Shown: positions 48,501 to 60,500 of the stretch, piece after piece
Layout of the letters: every line of letters begins with the position of its first letter
Position numbering within the stretch: position 1 is the stretch's first letter
Assembly: GCA_037951105.1 (NCBI GenBank)
Contig: JBAMJV010009314.1
Span: 62,001-126,000, forward strand
Direction: 5' to 3'
Origin: Echinarachnius parma
Taxonomy: Eukaryota > Echinodermata > Echinoidea > Clypeasteroida > Echinarachniidae
DNA: 64,000 bases
Translations under genes and position numbers: made by a program
Notes under the pieces: model-generated
Told to the model about the DNA's origin: nothing
The model's input: the letters and a program-made list of their open reading frames with translations, nothing else
Database searches by the model: none

Positions 48501-51500
48501 TAACTTTAGCAAACAATAACTTACTCAATTCTTCAGGTCCACCCAGCTGATCGACCTCACAGACAGCCGCGTAGCGTGAGTAGCAGCATTCATTGGTCCA
48601 TTCTGCCGAGTTGTCCGTAGACACACACTCGGGTCCAGGCTGACGTCCGTTGAACCGAGTCGGCTGCTTCCTGCCCCAGTTTGTGAACCTCAAACTATTT
48701 TAGAATTATAGTAAGGATATAAGAATAATTTTTAGTGCGAGAGCCCAGATTATTGCACGAATCGTACAGCCTCGCGAGTAGCCTATCCACCCAGGTGCGG
48801 AGCTGCACCGACTTGAATAGGCTACTGACGAGGCTGCATTTATTCAATTGATTTTTAATATACATTGATATGTTGTAACAATGTATCAAATAATATAATG
48901 TCACTATATAAATATAGGCAGAAGTACAATCATGCAGTTAAAGAGAACATGATGAGGAGTTAGTACATTTCAATATCATTTTGACGAACATCCAAAATAA
49001 TAATTTAGTAATCGGTTACCCCGGTACATTTATTTATTACAATTTATTTACACACTTAGTCCTGAAAATGTGCAGTGATTCATTACTGCAGAAATTATTG
49101 ATAACACTATTATTATTAAACAAACATTCTTCGTCTAAAAACATTGAGTGCCAAGGTCATATTTTGCACCATACAATACACACAAATGCCATAGTGCTGT
49201 AATGAAACTATAATAATAATAATAATAATGGTGCTTATATAGCGCATTATACATGGTCTCAATGCGCTTTACAATTCAATGATAATAATATATACTCTAT
49301 AAAACTAGCATTATATCAGGCTATACAAAATATGAAACTTCAACTTAATTCATGAGAATAATTATATAGCATAAATCTAACAGAACATAAAGAAAATATA
49401 ATGAAACCGTTATATGAACGATTGTCTTAAAACAAGTTTTAAACACATATTTCGTAAATGTTAATGCTAATACAATTGCCACATGAGAACATAACCAATA
49501 ATTTGTCCTTATACACGTAGTCCTCCAACACAGATACATATATATATATATATATATAAGTAGCAATAATAAATAGTTGTCGAATGCTGATAGCTTACTT
49601 TTTTTAAAAACAATTTTGATATGTCATTGTTGGTGAAATGGACGAGTGCACACAAACCAGAGGGAATTATTGTTGGTGCTGATTCCCTTTGATACATTGA
49701 ACGTAATGTGTCATTTACCGTTGTATGTCCATCCCCATGAACTTGTTAGACTGAACCAATGCGTGCGCGCCCAGCCATACGCGTACGTCCGAATCACCAA
49801 CGTTGTCGCCAATGAAGGAGCGGAGCGCGCGCACATGTGCGTTCGACCTAGGTACAGCAAGCTCCCCCTTCAGTTTCTTGCATTCCTGTATGTGAAACAT
49901 GGATAAAGCATGACTTTTATATCGCTCACATTGTGACACTCCTGGGTGTGTTTCACAAAGATTAATAGTTTAAAGGTAGTTCAGATTCGTCAAATGAGAT
50001 GCGCGGCGCCATCTTGCATACGCGTTGCGCACGGTGCGTAATGCACGTTAGCTCAGTGTCATGCGGTGCGCGCAAACTAACCCAGTTCAAAATGGCGACC
50101 CGCTATGTAGCATCCCCACGCTTGATGCCCTTTAACTTAACTCCAAGTGGGACCTAACTAGTATGGAAAGCCGTTTGCTTCTATGTGCAATCGTGAAACA
50201 GTTCTTTTGAAAAGGTATGAATTTTGATTGAAAAACAGTTCATATTGTTATTATCAAGGAGCCTTGATATATTTTATATAAATTTTGGTTGGAAATTTCA
50301 AACACTTCTTCATTTCAAGGCTACAAATGACTTCCCGTACTTGTTAGGTCCAACTTTAATACATACTTCTAGAACTCTATCAGTTCTCATGTACCATGTT
50401 GCATTCGCATTACCAATATAAGCATCGAACAGGTTTCATTTTTTCCGAACTTTTCTTTCGTCAAAAAGATATTTATGACTTAAATGTTTGAATTTGAAAC
50501 TGGGAGCCATTCAAGTGTATACACATATTAAGCAATGATTAGCAAATATTACTTTGTATTTTCGCTAATTAACATGTAATTTTGTCGAATTACTCAGTGG
50601 ACATATCTCATCACAGAATACATATGACTTGTATGTTTGAATAATATATTATTGACCCTGTGTCAATAAGTTACTAGATCCCTTTAATAATAAGAATATA
50701 GATTTATATATTAGCGCAAATTGCAAAAAGCTTCTAAGCGCTTAAAGGGGTAGTTCAGTTTTGGTCTAGAGGGCGCTGCACAAAATAATTTGTTTGTGAG
50801 GTATACAGGTATGACAGAACATACAAATGTCATAATAAACCTTATTTGATCGAAATCGGTTCAGAAACGGCTGAAATATCAATAAATATATCCGATCAGA
50901 ATACATCTGGGTCCCAGATTTATTCGATGATTTTTACAAAAATTTAAAAATGCCTACATTTTCCAAAAAAATTCAAAAGAGGTTTTTAAATAGTTGTTGA
51001 TGAACACTCTATTTAATCATTATTTCAACAAGACATCACATGCATAATTTTGTATGAAAATGGTTGAACACAATGCTTTTTAGAGAGCGCCCTCTTGTCT
51101 TTTAACTGCTCTTTTTGAATGATAGCAGGCATTTTAATTAGTCGATGGTAATTTTCTATAACTTTCGAGCATGGTGGAGTTATAACTATTAGTTTATAGT
51201 GTTATTGTGCAGGTTTTGGTTACTAAAACTCAGCCTTACCAAAACTTTACTACCCCTTTAAACATGTTTACATAAAAGTAACAAAATTAACAAAACTAAA
51301 TTGTAATGTATATGAACATACATATGTTTTAACAAAGAATTAACGATCACAAAAGGCTAACTTAAACAAATAAATTTGCATAAGCTTGCCTTAGCTTGTT
51401 GTTCCCAGGGCCGAGGGTCGCTGATGATTCTGTAGCATTTGGTTCCAGCCACTGTGTAGCCCTTGGGACATCTTCTTCTTGGTGGTTTGACATTGTTATC

Positions 51501-54500
51501 TGTATTGCCAATACCTGATGAGCAAAACAAAGCATGACACATTAATGTCATAACCTAATGGATGGCAGTGCCATCACCGCTGGCTGATCTTGGGAGGGGT
51601 GGAGGTAGGGGGGGGGGGGGGGGGGGGGGTGCCATGCGAATTATTGGGAACACATTATATTTTAGAAGGATTTCCTCTCATTTGTAATATATATAATTGT
51701 GGTTCAGTGGTTAGAGCACCGGTCAAGTAATCCTCGCTCATTTTCATTCAACCACGGACTGGTCTCTATCAGGAAAAACATGGTTTCTCGATACGCAACG
51801 CTATTGAATTCAGCAATACACATTGCAATTGACATTTACATTAACATTTAATTGGAATTTCTTATAGGCGGTTTGTTCAAATCGATGTCGATAACTGACA
51901 GACAAACTGCAAAGTGAGTTTTCGAAAGCTCCCTCTACACTGGACGACGCAGTTGCTTTTCGGGACTGGCCTCAATTTGGGCTCGGGTCCAAGGAGAACA
52001 ACAATTAGAGCGAAATCAATAATTCCTGTCTAAACGCAATGTCCTAACAATATCGTCAACAAATGAGTTGCTCCCACACTTACTGTTATCCTTGGTACAT
52101 GAGGGCGGAGGGCGGGACCAGCTAGCACTGACCCCATCATCGTTCAGGATGCACTGTACATCGAGCTTCTTCCTATCAGGATTGAAGCCTTCAACGCACG
52201 AGTACGATGCAGCGCCACCAATGTTACGTCCGTTCACGTCCACGGCTCCGTTGGTCGGTGCTTGAAGTGCACTGCATCGGATCCCTGTTGACGAGGATTG
52301 TGAAGACAAAAGTCAACATGACGTGATTGTCCCATTAGCTTGTCTTCCACCATCGTGGTGATCAATGTTATCATTTTTGTTTCCGTATCGACCACATTCT
52401 TATCAGTTTTTAATACTGCTGTCAACAATCCTAATCCTCTAATCCTCTGCTGATACATTAGCGCCCAGGGGCTTGAGATAAGAAGTGCCAACCCTGATAA
52501 AATGTACTGGATGCAAGCTAGTGCTAAAAAATCACTACCGCTCCTCAGCCCTCCAGGAGCGGTATTCAGCTAGCTATAGAATTACCTAATGAGCTGTAGA
52601 TTTTAACTAAACCGTTATCCTTATTTCTCGAGACAACTGTAGATAGTGGACCACCGTCTTGTTTAAAGATATTTCCCTCTAGTATATCATATTGTTAGAA
52701 GGGTTCGTCATTACGTTTCACTAAGTTAGCCGTGATCTCCACCACGGTGGAAATCAACTCAACCATTTTAATAGCTTTCGTCAACATTACATGCCCTGTT
52801 AACTGCCCTCCCGAGACCTAGTGGTATTATAGAGATAATCTCCTCCGGTTACACGCAGTAAACCGATAAGAACGGTGTAAACGGTGATCAAATTATACTA
52901 GAGGCACGAATCTCTCAACCTCTCCTCAGGCCTGAGAAGCGGATATTTTCTAACTTGGGTGAAACGTAATGTTCTCTAAGCGTTCTAGAGAATGATGGAT
53001 ATGAAGATTGATATAAGCTGAACAGCGGGCGTTCAGAATATGGTTTAAAACAATACGGTTAAAACATAGAGTAACTATAATATAAGACACCATAGTCATG
53101 ATAATACGCAACATGGCTCCTGAATACTAACCTATTCACAGGTACATGTTAATGTCACCGCTTCAAAATGTAAGGAATCGGAATCATTAAAGTAAAAAAA
53201 AATCACAAAATAATCAGGCAAACATTATGTGTACTTACGAATACATTTCGGAGCAGGCAGAGACCACACGCCACTAGCTCCGTCGGGCCCTAGGATGCAT
53301 TGAATATCGAGCGCGTCTCTGTCGGGTAGGTAGGTGTCATCACAGCTGTAGGAACCCGCTCCACCAAGCCTCCGTCCGCTGACATCTACGGCGCCATTTT
53401 CTGGGGCATCTGGAGCACTGCATCTGATGGCTAAATGAGAGAAGAGATAGTGTTCATAAAGAATCTTCATTAAGCGTTACATTATTACAAGGCAACCAAA
53501 GCCCAGATGAAAGACGCCATCGCATAATTGATTTTTGTTGATGATGATGATGATGATGATGATGATGTTGCTGCTGCTGTAGCTGCTGGTATTGGTAGAT
53601 TATTGTACATATTGATGTTGATTGAATAACATATAATTATATAATGATATAATTCATGTTTTCTTTTTAATTTCATCTCAGCTTCCTTGTAAACAGTAAA
53701 TCATTAATATGTATTAAAGTAAAAGCAGTATTAATATATACTTACGAATACATTTCGGAGCAGGCAGAGACCACACGCCACTAGCTCCGTCGGGCCCTAG
53801 GATGCATTGAATATCGAGCGCGTCTCTGTCGGGTAGGTAGGTGTCATCACAGCTGTAGGAACCCGCTCCACCAAGCCTCCGTCCTCTGACCTCTACGGCT
53901 CCATTTTCTGGGGCATCTGGAGCACTGCATCTGATGGCTAAATGAGAGAAGAGGTCGTGTTCGCAATTAGATATTACTGAATGTAGGAATGTTCCCGAAA
54001 ATGTTCTGGACTGGGTGTATGGAAATATAGGATTTACCAAAATTCGAAATCGTCTTCGACGGGTTTATTTGGACTTCAAAATGAACAGTACATCGTAATC
54101 GACTTCCCGTTGTAAGACACCATAGTAATGATCATACGCAACATAGCTCCTGAATACTAACATATTCACAGGTACATGTTAATGTCACCGCTTCAAAATG
54201 TAAGGAATCGGAATCATTAAAGTAAAAAAAAAAACACAAAATAATCAGGCAAACATTATGTGTACTTACGAATACATTTCGGAGCAGGCAGAGACCACAC
54301 GCCACTAGCTCCGTCGGGCCCTAGGATGCATTGAATATCGAGCGCGTATCTGTCGGGTAGGTAGGTGTCATCACAGCTGTAGGAACCCGCTCCACCAAGC
54401 CTCCGTCCTCTGACCTCTACGGCTCCATTTTCTGGGGCATCTGGAGCACTGCATCTGATGGCTAAATGAGAGAAGAGGTCGTGTTCGCAATTAGATATTA

Positions 54501-57500
54501 CTGAATGTAGGAATGTTCCCGAAAATGTTCTGGACTGGGTGTATGGAAATATAGGATTTACCAAAATTCGAAATCGTCTTCGACGGGTTTATTTGGACTT
54601 CAAAATGAACAGTACATCGTAATCGACTTCCCGTTGTAAGACACCATAGTAATGATCATACGCAACATAGCTCCTGAATACTAACATATTCACAGGTACA
54701 TGTTAATGTCACCGCTTCAAAATGTAAGGAATCGGAATCATTAAAGTAAAAAAAAAACACACAAATTAATCAGGCAAACATTATGTGTACTTACGAATAC
54801 ATTTCGGAGCAGGCAGAGACCACACGCCACTAGCTCCGTCGGGCCCTAGGATGCATTGAATATCGAGCGCGTATCTGTCGGGTAGGTAGGTGTCATCACA
54901 GCTGTAGGAACCCGCTCCACCAAGCCTCCGTCCTCTGACATCTACGGCTCCATTTTCTGGGGCATCTGGAGGACTGCATCGGATGGCTAAATGAGAGAAG
55001 AGGTCGTGTTCGCAATTAGATATTACTGAATGTAGGAATGTTCCCGAAAATGTTCTGGACTGGGTGTATGGAAATATAGGATTTACCAAAACTCGAAATC
55101 GTCTTCGACGGGTTTATTTGGACTTCAAAATGAACAGTACATCGTAATCGACTTCCCGTTGTAAGACACCATAGTCATGATCATACGCAACATGGCTTCT
55201 GAATACTAACCTATTCACAGGTACATGTTAATGTCACCGCTTCAAAATGTAAGGAATCGGAATCATTAAAGTAAAAAAAAAAACACAAAATAATCAGGCA
55301 AACATTATGTGTACTTACGAATACATTTCGGAGCAGGCAGAGACCACACGCCACTAGCTCCGTCGGGCCCTAGGATGCATTGAATATCGAGCGCGTCTCT
55401 GTCGGGTAGGTAGGTGTCATCACAGCTGTAGGAACCCGCTTGACCAAGCCTCCGTCCGTTGACATCTACGGCGCCATTTTCTGGGTCATCTGGAGGACTG
55501 CATCGGATGGCTAAATGTGGGAAGAGATCTTGCTCATCAAAAAATCTTAATGTTGCACTAAATAATTACAGCGCAGTCGACCCCCATTTGGAAGACGCAA
55601 TCATGATCGATGGCAAATCCCTAGTGACCGAACATGAACACTGCCTACCCTAACCATGTGCACATATTTATTTATTTAAAGGTCTTTACTGTAGAACATG
55701 TAAAACACCGTATAGGCCATTGTTTTAAAACACGTCATAAGTGACACCCATACTACACTGGGCTCAAAGAGAAACTTATAATTGTTCGCATGGTCATATC
55801 TTGAAAATCTTTCGATCAAAATTCACCAAAATGACACACGGGATTACTTAATTACCCTACTCCATTGACATGGATTGTCAAGATCCATGAGGTTACCTTA
55901 CTGACAGAACTGAAATATGCACTGGCATGGAACCGTTACCTGTATCACATGTCACAGCCTGGAAATTTCGGCAACAGAGTTTAAGGCAAGTGAGGAAGTC
56001 AAGACAAATTGAAATGAAGGTAATGTCAGTTACCCAAACACAAAAACCAATAGTGGGTGTGTCCACCATGTGCTTGGAATCATTCAGTGCATCTGCTACG
56101 CATGCTGTCCACCAGGCTCTGATACAGGCTTGGGGAGATCGTTCCTCTCTTCATGTAGAGCTGCGCTGAGCGTGTGCATTAACAGGCGGATTGTCCCTTA
56201 TACTGTGACATGTGGTCCCGGAAGTTGTTCCAAGTCAGTGCTTTTTGCGGTTGTGTCAAGTGAGCAACTGCTTAGTTAATGACATGTGTTTAGAGCAGAG
56301 TATTTAAGTAATCCTGTGTGTCATTTTGGTTAATTTTGATGGACAGGATTTTAAGATATGATCATGTGAAAAAGTATAAGTATTTTTTTTAGCCCAGTGT
56401 ACATGGTATAGAAATGACAAGAAAATATAGACTTATCAGTGACAGTAAGTGGAAATGCCAGCGTTTGGTTTCTCGTTAATCATCCGAGTGCCAAATTAAA
56501 TGTCAATAATCCCTTTCACGTTAACGTTATAATTACACCCCCCCCCCCAAAAAAAAATAAAATTAATTATAATTGTAGGAAGTTTACTCAGAGGTGTAAT
56601 TGAAGGGGAGCCAGACGATCGTATTTTCGATTACTGCTACTGATAATTGCATGAATCCCGTCATTTCTAGTCGAATATTTCCTCTTGGGTATCTAAAATA
56701 ATAATGGGAATTAGTCAGTGTTTTTTTTCTCCAAACTACTAGATCTGTTTTGACTGAACACCGGAGGCTGTCATGACCGGTACCGCATGAACCGTCATTT
56801 CATTGACACTCACAAAGGCAGGTTACGTAACCACTGACATATCAACAAATTTAAGTTTTAACAACAGCGGTCATTTAACCTGCTTTCGTTAGTACACGCT
56901 CAGATGCGCTCAGATGACGTTTCATATGGTGCAGAGTTGGAAAACATGGCAGCCTCCAGTTGTCAGTCAAAACAGTTGATAGTTGTGCGTTTCTAAAACA
57001 TTGGTTATTTACATCGTTAGTGATATCCGAGGGGAAAATTAATATACGAGTAGACATGTAGAGGTGACAAGAATTATGCACAAATTAATGACAGTAAGGG
57101 GAAATGTCAGCCTTTGTTTTCCCTTTAATTCTCGGATTGCCAAATTAAATAAAAAAATCCTCTTCAGGTCAATTTTCCCCCGATTATTATAATATAATAA
57201 AGTTTACTTAGATGGTTAATTAAATGATCAATTTGAAGACCGACTTACGCTGGCAGGAAGGAATGGCATCCCAGTATGGACTGTCGTTACGGCCGATCTC
57301 CGTGGCCGCTCCTTGGCTCGCCTCGTAATCGACATCGGAGACGCACGTCGCCGACGGAGAGCCGACGAGATTGTATTCTTCATCGCAGGAGAACGACGCG
57401 GTGCCGCCGATCAGAGGGCTGTTCACCTGCGCGCCACCATTCTCGAGGGCCAGCTCTTCACTGCAGCGCTTGTCTAATTGAAGTGAAATATTTGGCTACA

Positions 57501-60500
57501 CTTAAATTATGACAATCTTTATTTTTATCCCGTAATATAATATGTATTTTATACCACTACTCACGTATTTACCATAATGCAATCATTTGTAAATTATAAC
57601 TTCCACGTTTATATAAATGCTATAATATTTATTGTTAATGTATTATTTCTTCAGATGTTACATTTGATTATTTTAAAAGATGATAGCCATAATAACTACC
57701 TATTTAAGAAAAATGTAAATACAAATATAAAACCAATGTATAATACGTACAATATTTATCATTGAGAACTCACGAAAGGCGGTGAGCGTATAGTATTACT
57801 GACATATGATGTCACATACACCAGGTTCAACTAGGACTTTGTTCCCGTCTGGATAGGCCCAATTCTTGTGGGTTAAAGGAGTGTAAGTATGTGTTAGTTT
57901 AGTTGTGTTAGTCTAGAGTTTATGACTTACCCAAAACGATAAGAGTATAGCTTCCTTCACAGCAGTTGCCAACACTGTCGCACCCCTGACAGACGATATC
58001 ACATACACCAGGTTCAGCCCGGACAGTTTTGCCGACAGGATAGGTGCAGTCCTGGAGAGTAACAGGTGGGCTCTCGTCATTCCCTATGTTCCATTCGTCA
58101 AGGGTCAGTTGGTAGTATGGAGAGCCGTCGACGATATACCAGAATTCGTCGGGATGGCTAATCTTTGGACATTCTTCGTCGAGTACGACTTTTAAATGAA
58201 CATACAAAATGAAACATAAATCAGCAGTATACTGAATATTATGTTTAAATACTATAATTTATAATAACGATTACTGTACTTTCATTTTAAAACATAATAT
58301 TGTTAGTTATTTGTGGTTTTCTAATTAAAGCACGGGCATAGAAATGTCATTGATACCCATTCAACTGGGGGGGGGGGGGATCTATTCATTCACCCCCCCC
58401 CCCCCTGATGAATAGGTATTACGTAAGTCGCTACGCCCAGGCGCGCCGGAAGCAGTTTTGGATTGGGGGGGGCAAAACCCTAAGGGGGCTCACGATTTAT
58501 ATCTTTAGGGGCTCATGCCCAACCGCACTCACAGGCAGTGGCGTAGCGACGAGGGTGGGGGCAGGGGCGGATCTAGCTTTTTGCTAAGGGGGGGGGGGGG
58601 GTTTGACCCAATGACGATGCGGAGCATCGTCCAGCCACAATTTTGTTTTTTGCTATTTTGAACCCCCCTTAGTGATTTTTTCACCTTTTTCCACTTTCGT
58701 CCACGAGCCGCGAAGCGGCGATTTTTTTTTTGCTATTTTGAACCCCCGTAAGTGATTTCTGGTCACTTTTTGTTTTACTTTCGTCCACGAGCCGTGAATT
58801 ATTTTCGCTATTTTGAACCCCCGTAGGTGATTTTGTTTCACTTTTTGTTTCACTTTTTTTCACTGATACATTTTCACTTGGCAGCCCAAGGGGGGGGGGG
58901 GGGGGTTAAACCCCCTAACCCCCCCCCCCCCCCCGTAGATCCGCCACTGGAGGGGGGGGGGGGGGGAGGGCACCCCCCCAATAATTTGGAAAAAAACAAT
59001 AGAAAACATAAGGGGACATTTTTTTGAAAAACAAAGAAATACATAAGGTGTGCCCCCCCCCCCCCCCTCCCCCCCCCCCCCCCCAATAATTTTGCGTAGA
59101 CCGCTGCTCAAAGGGTTGCCATCTTCGAGTCAGAGGTGACATTGCGAGGATAAAGCGACTAATTAGCACGAGGGAGCAAAGTAACTGAGCGGTGTCCCCC
59201 CCCCCCCCCCCCCCATGGTAGGGAGCTGTTTTCTTTTCCTTTTTCTTTCTTTTCTTTTTTTTTTTGAGGGGGGGGGGGGGGCTTTTTGGGGGGGCAAAAA
59301 ACGCGTTTTGCCCCCCCACTTTTTGGATTGGGGGGGCGGCCGCCCCCCCCTGCCCCCCCACTTCCGGCGCCTATGGCTACGCCCGTGAATTAACGTATCT
59401 AGTTGTAAGTTATTGTTTATTTCAATTCCAACAAGAGGGAAAGGCTAATAATTTTAAGCCCACATGAAATGGGTTGCACAAAAAAAAAAGTATAATTTCT
59501 ATTACAAAAACACCGAAATGTCTCATCTAATTATTTAATACAAGGTAACATATTATTTTAGTGGTTAGTATTAACATTTCATAAATTGTCTTGTTCAGTC
59601 TCATAAACTGAAATGTCTCATTTAATTATTTAATACAATGTCACATACGATGATTATAGATTATTTAAATGGTTAGTATTTAGAATTCATAAATGTTCTT
59701 GTTCAGCCTCATAGATTGCTTTTTTATAAACTGAAGCATAATTATACAGATTATGATGATAGCTTGCACATCCAAACTGTGTAATATAACGTTTATCATA
59801 ACCTACTATTCAACAAATAGACTTTGGTCCCAATAAACAAGGTAAAGAGGGCTGGAAGCACCCACCCATTGACTACAATCTATATTTCATTACAAAAAAA
59901 CATAGATGTTAATTGTTTGTTTGTGTTTTTATTCTAAAATCATTATGCAAACGCAAGTCAACACTATTAATATTATAGTGAAGCGGGGCATTATGCCCAC
60001 CCCCCCCCCCCCCGCCCCCCTTCCACGATTTTATGGTTGCTCTGGAATGCGTGAATATTACGCACTTTGATTGATTTTGATCTGACTAATTTTAATTCCA
60101 GACATATTCTCACGATAACTATTATTAATGATATGAAATACATTTATTAAAATTATTATTAAACATTAAACATGTGTAACTAATACATAGTTTCCAATAT
60201 TAAAGGGATGGTTGAGTGTTGGTATAGGAGGGCACTTCACAAAATATTTGTTTGTGAGATAATGAAAAAACTGACTGTCAAATTTGAAAGAACATACAAT
60301 TTTAATGACAGAATAAACTTTATTTGAACAAAATCGGTTCAGAAACGGCTGAAATATCCATAAACATATTTTTGTACAAACATTATTCACCAGGGGATAA
60401 TTTGACTATTTAGAAAAAAAATTAAAAATGCTTAAAGACTACTTTGAAAAAAATCTGAATATGTTTTTAAAAAGTTGTTGATGATATCTATATTGAATCA

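Larger units (their letters stand above)
53239..55510 (-). repeat. Five tandem sushi exon units, about 524 bp each
   Basis: Unit spacings are 524, 525, 524 and 507 bp. Exons and most of the introns (for example gtgtacttacgaatacatttc and cgttgtaagacaccatagt) are almost identical between copies, implying recent unequal crossing-over or gene conversion. Confidence 0.93.

Noticed and set aside
51710-51760. tRNA D-arm-like sequence on the plus strand
   Set aside because: Only a box A-like stretch (GGTTCAGTGGTTAGAGCACC); no box B or cloverleaf.
58860-59361. Gly/Pro-rich frames
   Set aside because: Caused by G and C homopolymers in a repeat composite.
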